From contig LADS01000063.1 of NCBI GenBank assembly GCA_000961725.1, positions 1-64,000 of the forward strand: a DNA stretch of 64,000 nt, in the 5' to 3' direction. The translations under genes and the position numbers were made by a program. This document shows, in pieces, positions 10,026 through 19,042 of this stretch. Numbering within the stretch: the first letter of the stretch is position 1; the number at the start of each line of letters is the position of its first letter. The notes under the pieces are model-generated. The model was not told the DNA's origin, made no database searches, and saw only the letters and a program-made list of their open reading frames with translations. This DNA comes from Desulfobulbaceae bacterium BRH_c16a. Its GTDB lineage: Bacteria; Desulfobacterota; Desulfobulbia; Desulfobulbales; Desulfocapsaceae.

Positions 10026-11168
10026 ATGTTCATCCAACTCGACAGGGATGGCACCCTGGAAGGCCTTCAGGTATGTCTCGAAAAATTCCGGAAAAATCCT
10101 GCAATCAAAACCATTCTCATCCTGGCCTGCGCAGGCAACAAGCTCCACCATTCGATAGACCGGCTTAATACGGTTCTGCAAAAGATGCCCTTGCCCCTGT
10201 TTGGCGGAATCTTTCCACAAATCATTCATCAAGGTGAACGATTGGAGAAAGGCACGATTGTAGCAGGATTCTCCTCCCCTCTCACTGTCCATGTCCTTGA
10301 ACAGTTGAGCAATGAAGATAAGGACTTCGATGAGTCGATTGACCGCCTCATCCCCAATATCGGCGAAAATCGAACCATGTTTGTATTCTTCGACGGTTTT
10401 GCCAAACGACTCAATGATCTTGTCGACAGCCTCTTCACCTTGTTCGGAGTCGAAGTGAATTATATCGGGGGAGGCGCATGCTGCATCTTCGAAGAAGTGC
10501 TCGATCTGACACCTCAACCCTGTATCTTTACAAATAACGGCCTGATCAGCGATGCCGCTCTGCTTGTCCTTACAACACGACACAGCGGCATAGGGGTCAG
10601 CCATGGCTGGACCGAAACAGGCGGACCCATGAAAGTCACGGAAGCGGAGGGCAACAGCATCACGTCGCTGGATTGGCAACCGGCATTCCCGGTATACCGC
10701 AGGATAATTGAAAAGTATTCCGGGAAGAAGATCACTCCGGATAATTTTTTCAGTATTGCCAAAGAGTTCCCTTTTGGACTCACCAGACTCTTTCAGGAAA
10801 GTGTGGTGCGCGATCCCTTCTTCGCGCAGGGAGACAGCCTCGTTTTTGGGATTCCTATTCCGGCCGAAACCTTTGTCGATATCCTCTCCGGCGATCGACT
10901 CCTGCTTCCCAAAGCTGTCAATAAGGCTCTGCACGATGCAAAACACTCCTTTCGAGGCCGACAGGAAAATGCCTGCATGTTTTTTTTCGACTGCATTTCT
11001 CGAGTGTTTTACCTTGAAGAGCATATCACCGAAGAAATAGCAGCCGTTGCCGGGGAAGGTCTGCCTCTTATCGGGGCGTTCACTCTTGGCGAAATTGCCA
11101 ACAGCGGCAAGGCTTTTCTCGAATATTATAATAAAACCAGTGTGGTGGGTTTGCTGGAGGATGAATGA
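10026..11168 (+). CDS. FIST N and C domain-containing sensory protein
   Basis: A 380-residue cytoplasmic protein with the FIST N domain (about residues 20-210; LILACAGNK, FGGIFPQIIHQG, YIGGGACC) followed by FIST C (about 220-375; IPIPAETFVDILSGD, GEGLPLIGAFTLGEI). FIST domains are thought to bind small ligands such as amino acids in signalling proteins. It overlaps the next gene by four bases (ATGA), which implies translational coupling, and the two probably act together in one signalling route. There is no output domain in this protein itself. Confidence 0.82.
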   Translation: MFIQLDRDGTLEGLQVCLEKFRKNPAIKTILILACAGNKLHHSIDRLNTVLQKMPLPLFGGIFPQIIHQGERLEKGTIVAGFSSPLTVHVLEQLSNEDKDFDESIDRLIPNIGENRTMFVFFDGFAKRLNDLVDSLFTLFGVEVNYIGGGACCIFEEVLDLTPQPCIFTNNGLISDAALLVLTTRHSGIGVSHGWTETGGPMKVTEAEGNSITSLDWQPAFPVYRRIIEKYSGKKITPDNFFSIAKEFPFGLTRLFQESVVRDPFFAQGDSLVFGIPIPAETFVDILSGDRLLLPKAVNKALHDAKHSFRGRQENACMFFFDCISRVFYLEEHITEEIAAVAGEGLPLIGAFTLGEIANSGKAFLEYYNKTSVVGLLEDE

Positions 11169-11989
11169 CAACTTCCCCTGCATTAGAATTTTTCCTGTAC
11201 GAAATTTCGATGACCATCGGCACCAGCCTTGAACTCAAGAAAATGCTGAGATGCGCGATTTCGGCCATGCTGAGAAAGATGAGTTGTGCAGCCGGGGGTG
11301 TCCACCTGCTGTTGCAGAAAGAAAAGGACCGGTTTCAGTTTGAACAGGTTTTTTCGATCCCAAGAGATACTGTCGCCATGCCGGATTACCAGGCAGCTCT
11401 GCGTGCAATTCCGGCAGAACTCACCGTCGCGCAACTGGCTGACCTTCAATCTCGTTTGCCAATTACCGGATCAGTGGGTTCAGACAGGTGCTTTACCATT
11501 GTCCGACTCGCAAATATCGGTGTTGTTGTTTTGCTAAAGAGTGGTCAGGAAATAGATCCGTTGGTTATAAAAGCCATGGGTCCGATCTTCACCAAACTGG
11601 CGTACGGCTGTGTCGCCTGCCTGCAAAACGAAGAACTTATTCGACACAGACAGAACCTGGAGCAACTGGTAAACAGCAAATCTGCCACGATCATCGAAAA
11701 AAACAGACTCCTCACATTAGAGATAGCTGAGAGGATAGAGGTTGAAAAGGAGAAGGAAAGGTTGATACGTCAACTGCAGGAGGCTCTGGCCAACGTCAAA
11801 ACCCTTTCCGGAATGCTGCCGATCTGCTCAAATTGCCGAAGTATCCGTGACGACCAGGGATATTGGAACGATATCGAAAAATATATTCAAGAACATTCGG
11901 ACACCTTGTTCAGTCACGGTCTCTGCCCCAATTGCGCTGAAAAACTGTATGGTGGCCAAGCCTGGTTCGATTCGATGAAAAAAGATTGA
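11165..11989 (+). CDS. Signalling protein with coiled coil and C-terminal four-cysteine tail
   Basis: A 274-residue protein. The N-terminal ~155 residues resemble a GAF-like sensory fold (SLELKKMLRCAISAML) but this is not certain. A long coiled coil (about residues 160-220) follows. The last 55 residues carry LPICSNCRSIRDDQGYW and HGLCPNCAEKLY, a CxxC...CxxC tail found at the end of many PAS/GAF/response-regulator proteins of deltaproteobacteria, presumably Zn-binding. There is no kinase domain. The start codon overlaps the stop of the FIST gene, so it is probably the partner that receives the FIST signal. Confidence 0.72.
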   Translation: MTTSPALEFFLYEISMTIGTSLELKKMLRCAISAMLRKMSCAAGGVHLLLQKEKDRFQFEQVFSIPRDTVAMPDYQAALRAIPAELTVAQLADLQSRLPITGSVGSDRCFTIVRLANIGVVVLLKSGQEIDPLVIKAMGPIFTKLAYGCVACLQNEELIRHRQNLEQLVNSKSATIIEKNRLLTLEIAERIEVEKEKERLIRQLQEALANVKTLSGMLPICSNCRSIRDDQGYWNDIEKYIQEHSDTLFSHGLCPNCAEKLYGGQAWFDSMKKD

Positions 11990-12014
11990 TCCGCTCTCGA
12001 CCACACACCACGAC

Positions 12015-13457
12015 CTACTGCCAGTCAAGAAGACGTTTCTCCCCTTCCAGTGCTCGGATTTCCGTCACGTCCTGAGTCACCTCCAGGCATCCCCGGTAAC
12101 GGCTCTGCCGGTCAAATAAGGCGAAATAGCGGATATGGATGAATTTGCCGCCAAATGAGATCCAGAACTCCGCCGTGCGCTTCTCGCCTTTTCTGAAAGC
12201 GTCGAGGATTCTGTTGACGTTTTCCACCGAATCCGGCGGGTGGCAGTTCTGCACCGACCGGCCGATGACTGCAGGACTGCGCGGGAAGCTCCGGTCAGGG
12301 CTGTCGGAGTAATAGACGACCTTATCGTTTTCGTCCACCAGAGAGATATCGACGGGCAGGTTGGTGAGCATCAGGTTGATCATTTCCAGGCTCATCCTGC
12401 CGGTCTCCATCTCGAGCAGACCTTCGGCAACCTGCGTACTCGTTTTGGGCCTGCCGGCCGGCATTTCCGGCGGCGGTTCGATCCAGGCGTAGCCGATTGC
12501 CGCCTCGCCCTGCCGAACCACATGCCAGTCTTCGTCGTCCAGGACATCGAGGGACATCGGAAAAAGGATATGCTCCTCTTTGTAGATCATCAAACCGATC
12601 TGCGACAGCACATCCTTTAAGGTTGCGATCATCTCGGCATGTTGCCGGTCGGCAAGCTGCCTTTTTGCTTGCTTGACAAGGCCGCGAATATCGTCATGAA
12701 TGGACCACATCACCTTGGAAGGTGCGGTCACTCCATGTTTTTCCAGCAACGGGAAGAGTTGGTTTTCTTTTCTGGTATAATGGACATTCACTTTCTCAAG
12801 ATTGGTCAGATGCTGCTGGAACTGCCCGATTACGCTTTCGATTTTGACAAGTTGCTGCGGTTCGCCGCATTCCCTTATCAGAGCGGTGAGCTGGGCGATA
12901 ATTTTCTCCGTCTCGCGATTTTCCAGCATAAAGGTATGCACCGGGTGCCCCGGCGGCATATCGGGGACCGGCGTTGTTCCCAGAGAATCCTCAAACACCG
13001 CAACGTGAAGATCGCAGAGACGGCGGACCTCTTTCTCCGGCATGCCTTCGTCCATCAGGCTCTGCTCCAGATCGGCGATTTCGGTGGCGGTGACGCCCTG
13101 GGATAAAGCCGCAAACTGCTCCTTCAACTTGCCCAGGTCCTCGCCTCTGTGCAGGGCTTGAATGATCTCCTTCAACCGGTTCTGTTTGATGGGATCGACA
13201 AACTTTTTACCGGCGAATGCCGAAAACCCCTCCCGGCCATGACGTTCAATCTCTTTTCGTATGTCTTCGACCAGTTCGGCGACATTCTCGCCACCGATGC
13301 CTGCGACCTTGCCGAGCGATGCGATCCGGCCGATGGTTTCGCGCATCAACGGATTTTTAAGGTTTTTATAGCGAAGATTCCGGGCCACCATGAAATCTTC
13401 CAGAAAAGGGTACGCATTCAGTACTTCATGTATTTTGGTTTCGCTTGTAATAATCAT
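12015..13457 (-). CDS. DUF1858 / DUF438 / hemerythrin / PAS sensor protein
   Basis: A 480-residue soluble protein. Order: DUF1858 (residues 1-65, IHEVLNAYPFLEDFMV), DUF438 (about 90-165), a hemerythrin-like HHE domain (about 180-335, with H-x-x-E and KEEHILFP metal-ligand blocks), and a C-terminal PAS domain (about 370-475; VDISLVDENDKVVYYSDSP, ending DVTEIRALE). Such proteins are thought to sense oxygen, NO or the iron state through the diiron site and haem-less PAS. ATG 13457 (GAGAGAAATC before it) is chosen over a longer frame. A Fur-like palindrome sits 84-102 bases upstream, which would fit iron control. Confidence 0.8.
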   Translation of the reverse strand: MIITSETKIHEVLNAYPFLEDFMVARNLRYKNLKNPLMRETIGRIASLGKVAGIGGENVAELVEDIRKEIERHGREGFSAFAGKKFVDPIKQNRLKEIIQALHRGEDLGKLKEQFAALSQGVTATEIADLEQSLMDEGMPEKEVRRLCDLHVAVFEDSLGTTPVPDMPPGHPVHTFMLENRETEKIIAQLTALIRECGEPQQLVKIESVIGQFQQHLTNLEKVNVHYTRKENQLFPLLEKHGVTAPSKVMWSIHDDIRGLVKQAKRQLADRQHAEMIATLKDVLSQIGLMIYKEEHILFPMSLDVLDDEDWHVVRQGEAAIGYAWIEPPPEMPAGRPKTSTQVAEGLLEMETGRMSLEMINLMLTNLPVDISLVDENDKVVYYSDSPDRSFPRSPAVIGRSVQNCHPPDSVENVNRILDAFRKGEKRTAEFWISFGGKFIHIRYFALFDRQSRYRGCLEVTQDVTEIRALEGEKRLLDWQ

Positions 13458-13540
13458 GATTTCTCTCTCAATTGGCCTAGCGGTTATTGGTGAACAACAG
13501 GAAACGGACCTCATGATCGCAACATGATCCATGCTCTCCT

Positions 13541-13559
13541 GACAATGGTAATCATTGTC
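13541..13559. promoter_or_regulatory. Fur-like operator (19-bp palindrome)
   Basis: GACAATGGTAATCATTGTC is a 7-7 inverted repeat with a 5-base centre and matches the classical Fur box GATAATGATAATCATTATC at 16 of 19 positions. It lies between the divergent sensor gene (start 13457, -) and the coiled-coil gene (start 13694, +), so it could control either or both. Confidence 0.6.
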
Positions 13560-13693
13560 CTAACAATGTGAATCGTCGTCTCCAGGATAAGAAAGATGCA
13601 GGGGGAGTGATTTACTCCTTGCACATTGAGCTGATTCTTATCAAAATCTGCGTCTCTATCGAAACTTTCATCAATATTTTTCTGGGAGACGCA

Positions 13694-14149
13694 ATGACCA
13701 AAATCACCATCCAGGATCTGCTGAAGAGAATTAACTACATCGAGGCCGACATCGACATCCAGAAGCAGATCCTCTTCTCCATTCCCTCCAACCAACAGTC
13801 GGAAATGGAAAAAACGATCGGGATCATCGCGGCGAAAAAAAAGGAAATAGAGGATTTACGGCAACAGATCCAAGACATGGATCCCGAGGAACACGCCAGG
13901 ATAGTCGCCTTTGAGAAGGCTGTGGCCGAATTCAAGGAGCTGGCAACCGCCACAAAATTTACTTCAGTCACCGGCAGAAACATCAATGAGCAATGCGTCC
14001 TGGTTTTGCAGGACGGCTCCGAGGTTGAATGCCTTGTCAAAGCCTGCGACGACAACGGCGACTGGACAATTATCACCCTGGATGGCGACCTGAAGCAATT
14101 TGCCAAATCGGCAGTAGCGGAGGTCCCTGCCCCGTCGCCAATCCATTAG
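13694..14149 (+). CDS. Hypothetical coiled-coil protein with small C-terminal beta domain
   Basis: A 151-residue protein. Residues about 1-85 form a strong coiled-coil prediction (heptads in DLLKRINYIEADIDIQKQI and KKKEIEDLRQQIQDMD); residues about 95-145 look like a small beta fold (CVLVLQDGSEVECLV, WTIITLDGDLKQF). ATG 13694 has GGGAGA 4 bases before it; the longer frame from 13568 would run through the promoter and Fur-like region. Transcribed away from the hemerythrin sensor. The protein is not recognised. Confidence 0.6.
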   Translation: MTKITIQDLLKRINYIEADIDIQKQILFSIPSNQQSEMEKTIGIIAAKKKEIEDLRQQIQDMDPEEHARIVAFEKAVAEFKELATATKFTSVTGRNINEQCVLVLQDGSEVECLVKACDDNGDWTIITLDGDLKQFAKSAVAEVPAPSPIH

Positions 14150-14187
14150 CTGGCAGAGCAGAGGTCTGTTTTTGAGTATAGAGGATG

Positions 14188-15900
14188 CTAAATGAAGTTC
14201 GGGTCGATTGCCTTTATCATCGCAAAGCCGCCCTGGATGTTCCGGGTATTGGCGAATTCCTGTGAGTTCAAGAATACCTGAGCCTCGTAGGAGCGCGGCC
14301 CGGTGTCGCAGAGCAGGAAAAACGCTTCGTCCACCGGAATCTCCGCAACCCTCCGGCGCAACTGATCCTGAGGGATGTTCAACCACCTGGCGCCGTACTT
14401 CTCTTTGAAGGGTGCCGCCTCTTTCTCCCCGCGTACATCGAGAACCCTTGTGCCATTGTGGGCAAACTCGTAGAGAAAGTCGGCGGCATCTATGGGTCGA
14501 TTACTGCCCGAAAGTATATTATCGAGGGCATTGCCGGCATTGTTGATCACATCCATCGCCGAGGCAAACGGCGGGGCGTAGCCGGTCTCCAGACTGCAGA
14601 CTTCATCGACATCCACACCGTGGCGAAGCAGAACGGCAATAGTATCGACCCTCGACTTGACCGCATCGCCGTTTTTCCCGGCCGCTTCGATGCCAAGTAT
14701 CTTTCGTGACTTCCGGTCGGCGAGAAGAGCGATATAGAGCAATTCCGAACTCGGATAAAAATGGGCATGATCGGCCTGGGACACCACCGCGTACACCGGA
14801 TCGAATCCCGTCTCCTTGGCCTGCCGATAGGTGAGTCCCGCCTTGCTTATCCCCAGGGCAAAGAGCTTCAGACAGAAGGTGCCGACGGTGCCTTTGAAAT
14901 GACTCTGGCCGCCGCTGATATTGGTGGCGATGATCCGACCCTGCCGGTTGGCGAGGGAACCCAGCGCCATCAAGGTGTTCTCGCCGCTGATCAGATTACG
15001 CACCTCGACACAGTCTCCGCCTGCGTAGATATCCGGGTCGCTGGTCCGCATCCGCCGGTCGACACTGATTCCCCCGGAGGTACCCAGGGCCAATCCCGCT
15101 TCCCGGGCAAGCACAGTATTCGGTCTGACGCCTGCGGCGAGCACCACAATATCCACTTCAAGTTTTTTTCCCTCTCTCGAAGTAGTTACCGTCAGCCGCC
15201 CGTTTTCACCGATTTCGGCAATCTCCATGACTTTGGTCTCCAAAAGGAGATTGACGCCATGTCTTTCCAGTTCCTTGGCCGCTATGCGGGCGATGCATTT
15301 TCCGAGCAGCGTCGGCAGCACCTGATCTTCCATTTCAATCAGGGTTGTCTCGATGCCCCACAGGTCGGTCAGCGCTTCGGTGATCTCAAGACCGATTGCC
15401 CCGGCGCCGATGACTGCAGCCGTGCCTATTTTGCCGGTTGCCATGAGTCCCTTGATGGTCTCGGCATCATGCAGATCGGATACCGTAAATACGCGTGGCA
15501 GCCCCGAGCCCGGAAACGGCGGACGAACGGCCTGGGCGCCGGTGGCCAGGACCAGCTTGTCGTAGTCGAGAAATTCCTCCGCCCCGGTTTCCAGGTGGCA
15601 GATTCGCACACGCTTTTCCCGACGCCGGATTTCCCTCGCCTCTACCCGGGTAAGGACGTTCACGCCCTTGCAATCGGCGAAAAAAGCCTGGTCGCGAATG
15701 GCATGTGCGGTGGTTTTATAGAGGTCTTCGATATCATTGATATCTCCGCCAACGTAATACGGAATGCCGCAACCGCCGTAGGAGATGATGTTGTCGCGAT
15801 CGATGAGGGTGATTTCTGCCTTGGGATCGAGCCGCCTCAACCTGCAGGCTACCTTAGGGCCAAGTGCCACCGCCCCAATAATCACTATTCTTTTGCCCAT
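14188..15900 (-). CDS. CoA-disulfide reductase-like FAD/NAD(P)H oxidoreductase with rhodanese domain
   Basis: A 570-residue flavoprotein of the single-cysteine pyridine-nucleotide disulfide oxidoreductase group (CoA-disulfide reductase, NADH oxidase, persulfide reductase). N-terminal FAD motif IVIIGAVALGPKVA; redox cysteine Cys44 in SYGGCGIPYY; NAD(P) motif VIGAGAIGLEI; second FAD motif DIYAGGDCVEV. Residues about 465-570 are a rhodanese domain whose loop cysteine is Cys531 (LLCDTGPRS). The fusion is known from CoA-dependent NADPH sulfur/persulfide reductases, so a role in sulfur or persulfide metabolism is likely. Odd point: the first FAD loop reads GAVALGP instead of the usual GGVAGG. Confidence 0.85.
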   Translation of the reverse strand: MGKRIVIIGAVALGPKVACRLRRLDPKAEITLIDRDNIISYGGCGIPYYVGGDINDIEDLYKTTAHAIRDQAFFADCKGVNVLTRVEAREIRRREKRVRICHLETGAEEFLDYDKLVLATGAQAVRPPFPGSGLPRVFTVSDLHDAETIKGLMATGKIGTAAVIGAGAIGLEITEALTDLWGIETTLIEMEDQVLPTLLGKCIARIAAKELERHGVNLLLETKVMEIAEIGENGRLTVTTSREGKKLEVDIVVLAAGVRPNTVLAREAGLALGTSGGISVDRRMRTSDPDIYAGGDCVEVRNLISGENTLMALGSLANRQGRIIATNISGGQSHFKGTVGTFCLKLFALGISKAGLTYRQAKETGFDPVYAVVSQADHAHFYPSSELLYIALLADRKSRKILGIEAAGKNGDAVKSRVDTIAVLLRHGVDVDEVCSLETGYAPPFASAMDVINNAGNALDNILSGSNRPIDAADFLYEFAHNGTRVLDVRGEKEAAPFKEKYGARWLNIPQDQLRRRVAEIPVDEAFFLLCDTGPRSYEAQVFLNSQEFANTRNIQGGFAMIKAIDPNFI

Positions 15901-16100
15901 TCCGCAACCTCTTTAGGTTATTGATCAGAGTTCCTGTAACTCCTGGTCATTGTAAATGGTTTTGTAAATCCGGCAATACCACAAAGTGTGCATTTGCACG
16001 TATTATTGGCAAATGCTCCATACCACAGTTTTATGTTGCCAAATCCCATCCCTATCGGGGAGAATACGAGGATCAACTCTTACCTTGGGAACAAAAAATC

Positions 16101-18482
16101 ATGCAGACCCATATCGACTTCACCGGACTCACCGATCTCTTCCGTCAAGCGGAACTACAGGGGCGGGAGTATCTTTTCGAATACGAAGTATACGATTTTA
16201 TCCGGTTGACCGGCGGGGAAACTCCGCCGCAATTTTCCCTGCTGCAAAAAGACGAGCGATTCGACGGCCGGATTCTTGAAAAGCTTCCGGGGGAAAAAGT
16301 GGTCATCAAGGTCGTCTCGCCCTGTATACTTCATAAAAGCGATGTCGGTGGAGTTCGAATCGTCCGGAAAAACAGCGAGGAAGTCCTTTCGACGATCCGT
16401 CGGATGAGCTGCGAAATTCCCGAAAAATATGCGGAGATCATCCTCCGCCGGCCCGATCCGGCGCCATCCCCCTACCTGGAATTGTCTGCCGATCGGCTGC
16501 AGGAGGCGATTGCCCAGGACATACAGGGGTACATTCTCTGCCAGTATATGCAGCCGGATTCCGAGGAATTCGGCAATGAACTGCTGGTCAGTCTTCGCAA
16601 CAGCCGGGAGTTCGGCCTCATCCTCAGCGCAGGGCTCGGCGGACGGGACACCGAACTGTATGCCGCAAGATTCAGAAAAGGCCAGGCGGTTGTCTCCGCC
16701 TCAACCGAACAGGTCGATGGAGCGGCCTTCTTTGCGCTCTTTAAAGACACCATCTCTTATAAAAAGCTGGCCGGACTGACCCGCGGCCAGAAACGGATCG
16801 TCACCGACGACCAACTGCTGGAATGCTTCGCTGCCCTGATTCAGGTAGCAAGGTATTTTTCACCCTTCAGCAGTCAGTCGCCCTATATAATAGAAGAACT
16901 CGAAATCAACCCGTTTGCCTTCAGCAATTACCTGATGATGCCGCTCGACGGCCTTTGCCGGTTCTCAACAAACAAGCAGGTCCAGCCGACAAGACCCATT
17001 GCCAAAATCGACAAACTGCTCCATCCTTCCTCAATCGGCATCGCCGGCATTTCCGCGCGGAAGATCAATATCGGCAGGTTTATTCTGCGGAATATCCTGG
17101 CAAACGGCTTCTCTCGTGGAGACATCGCCCTCATCCATCCGCAAGGAGGGGAGATAGACGGCATCCCCGCATACCGTGATATCGCAGACGTACCTGGAAA
17201 GCTCGATCTGCTTATTCTTGCTGTAGATGCCTCCCAGGTTCCGAAAATGATCGATGACATCCTGCGGGGTAACCTTGCCGAGAGCGTTCTGCTGATCTCC
17301 GGAGGTTTAGGAGAACAGGAAGGACAGCAGCAGCTGATCGAGGAAATCCAGAACAAGATCATCGGCGCCCGAAAAAAATCCACCGAGGCACCGGTCTTTC
17401 TCGGCGCCAACAGCCTCGGCATCCTCTCCCACCCCGGCCGCTATGACTCGATGTTCATTCCCGACACCAAACTGCCGAAAAATCGCGGCAGCCACCGCCG
17501 CACCCTGGGTCTGGTCAGCCAGAGCGGCGCCTATATGATAACGCGGATGAGCAAACTGAATTTCCTCGATCCGGCCTATGCAATCTCGATCGGCAACCAG
17601 ATCGATCTGACCGCCGGAGATTTTCTCCACTACCTGAACGGGGTCGATGAACTGCAGACCGTGGCCTTTTATATGGAGGGCTTCACCGATCTCGACGGAC
17701 TGAGTTTTGCCAGGGCTATTCGGGAGGCGATACCGCGTGGCAAACAGGTGATCTTCTACAAAGCCGGACGTACGCCGGAGGGTAAAAACGCCTTATCCGG
17801 TCATACCGCCTCGATCGCCGGCGACTACATGGTCTGTGAATCATGCATCAGCCAGGCAGGGGCGATGGTCGCAGAAACATTCAATGTTTTTGAGGGATTG
17901 CTGCGACTTGCCTGCACCCTCCACGATAAAAACATTTTCGGCAACCGGCTGGCGGCAATCAGCAACGCCGGGTACGAAGCGGTAGGAATCGCCGATAATC
18001 TTCTCGGAGAGGATTACCGCCTCGAACTTGCGGCGCTCAGCGAGGCAAGTTGTGTTCGCCTGCAGACCATTCTCTCCGAGGCCGGGCTTGGCGCCCTCAC
18101 CGGCGTGCACAACCCCCTGGATATTACCCCCATGGCCTCCGAGGATGTCTACGTTGATGTCATTGAAATTCTTCTGTCCGACGACAACATCGATGTCGTG
18201 GTGGTCGCCATCGTCCCGCTGACTCCGATACTCCACACCCTGCCGGAAGAGATGGCGCCGAAAAACGAATACGGCCGGGAAAACTCGATAGTCGAACGGA
18301 TTGCCAGGCTGAGTGAAGGATCCCCCAAACCGCTGGTCATCGTGGTCGACAGCGGCACCCTGTACGATTATCTCGCCGACACATTTCAGGATCATGGCCT
18401 GCCGGTATTCAGATCTGCCGATATCGCCGTAAGCGTCCTCGGCAAGTATATCCAGAACCGTCTGAAAAATCGGCCGGCCTAA
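16101..18482 (+). CDS. ADP-forming acyl-CoA (acetyl-CoA) synthetase, fused beta-alpha
   Basis: A 793-residue protein combining the two halves of ADP-forming acetyl-CoA synthetase. Residues about 1-290 are the ATP-grasp (beta) part (KVVSPCILHKSDVGGV, YIIEELEINPF). Residues about 305-790 are the CoA-binding and succinyl-CoA-ligase-like alpha part (SIGIAGIS, VSQSGAYM, and the phosphohistidine loop LSGHTASIAGD with His568). It converts acyl-CoA, ADP and Pi into acid, CoA and ATP. ATG 16101 follows an A-rich tract; an open frame upstream reaches 15921 but is not family-like. The beta-alpha order is reversed relative to the commonest alpha-beta fusions. Exact acyl substrate unknown. Confidence 0.82.
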   Translation: MQTHIDFTGLTDLFRQAELQGREYLFEYEVYDFIRLTGGETPPQFSLLQKDERFDGRILEKLPGEKVVIKVVSPCILHKSDVGGVRIVRKNSEEVLSTIRRMSCEIPEKYAEIILRRPDPAPSPYLELSADRLQEAIAQDIQGYILCQYMQPDSEEFGNELLVSLRNSREFGLILSAGLGGRDTELYAARFRKGQAVVSASTEQVDGAAFFALFKDTISYKKLAGLTRGQKRIVTDDQLLECFAALIQVARYFSPFSSQSPYIIEELEINPFAFSNYLMMPLDGLCRFSTNKQVQPTRPIAKIDKLLHPSSIGIAGISARKINIGRFILRNILANGFSRGDIALIHPQGGEIDGIPAYRDIADVPGKLDLLILAVDASQVPKMIDDILRGNLAESVLLISGGLGEQEGQQQLIEEIQNKIIGARKKSTEAPVFLGANSLGILSHPGRYDSMFIPDTKLPKNRGSHRRTLGLVSQSGAYMITRMSKLNFLDPAYAISIGNQIDLTAGDFLHYLNGVDELQTVAFYMEGFTDLDGLSFARAIREAIPRGKQVIFYKAGRTPEGKNALSGHTASIAGDYMVCESCISQAGAMVAETFNVFEGLLRLACTLHDKNIFGNRLAAISNAGYEAVGIADNLLGEDYRLELAALSEASCVRLQTILSEAGLGALTGVHNPLDITPMASEDVYVDVIEILLSDDNIDVVVVAIVPLTPILHTLPEEMAPKNEYGRENSIVERIARLSEGSPKPLVIVVDSGTLYDYLADTFQDHGLPVFRSADIAVSVLGKYIQNRLKNRPA

Positions 18483-19042
18483 GTCTTGACCGGAACCAGA
18501 GCAACGAACAATAGGCACAATACTGCACACCATCAGCCACTGTGAACACGCAACTGATTTTCCTGCCCACTGGTTAAACCACGCAGATTCGGGAAGCCCG
18601 CACCTCTGTCAAAGCCCTTCGGTCGATCAACCCGTACATTCCGCACAACACGCACCTAGCAAATCATTCACCTCGTCTTCTTTTCCCCTCGTATTAATCC
18701 AAAGACCCGGGCACTGCACTTTCTATCTGGATGAATACAAAACGCTTTCGGTGAAAACCATTTGATAATTGAAGCAATTTATGGTACGAACTGGATGTTG
18801 TCGAGTCAGATCGAACAGTTGCTCAGGCAACCGGACCAGGGAGTTTTTGTCCATCTACTGGAGTAACATTTTTATGATTCAGCCGGCTTGTTCAGCCATC
18901 CCTTGTCACACTCACGACCGGTTCCGGTCTTGTTGTTTTTTCTTTGCAGCACTTTCTGTTTCATTGTTCCACACGACATTAAAACCGTTGCAACCTTTAA
19001 AACTGGCTCATCCCGAGCCTCAATCCAACAAAGGAGTGAACC
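18483..19042. other. Intergenic leader region before fhs (560 bp)
   Basis: No convincing gene is seen. The region must hold the fhs promoter, but no strong consensus was found by eye. A short hairpin GACCG-GTTC-CGGTC at 18916-18929 followed by a T-rich run (to about 18942) could be a weak attenuator 100 bases before fhs. AAAGGAG at about 19030-19036 is the fhs ribosome site. An open frame overlapping fhs from 18769 is out of frame with it and is not supported. Confidence 0.5.

Noticed and set aside
9936..11183. 415-codon open frame on the - strand
   Set aside because: It is antisense to the well-supported FIST gene, has no ribosome site and shows no family motif.
14761..15924. 387-codon open frame on the + strand
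   Set aside because: Antisense to the FAD/rhodanese oxidoreductase; composition is that of a shadow frame.
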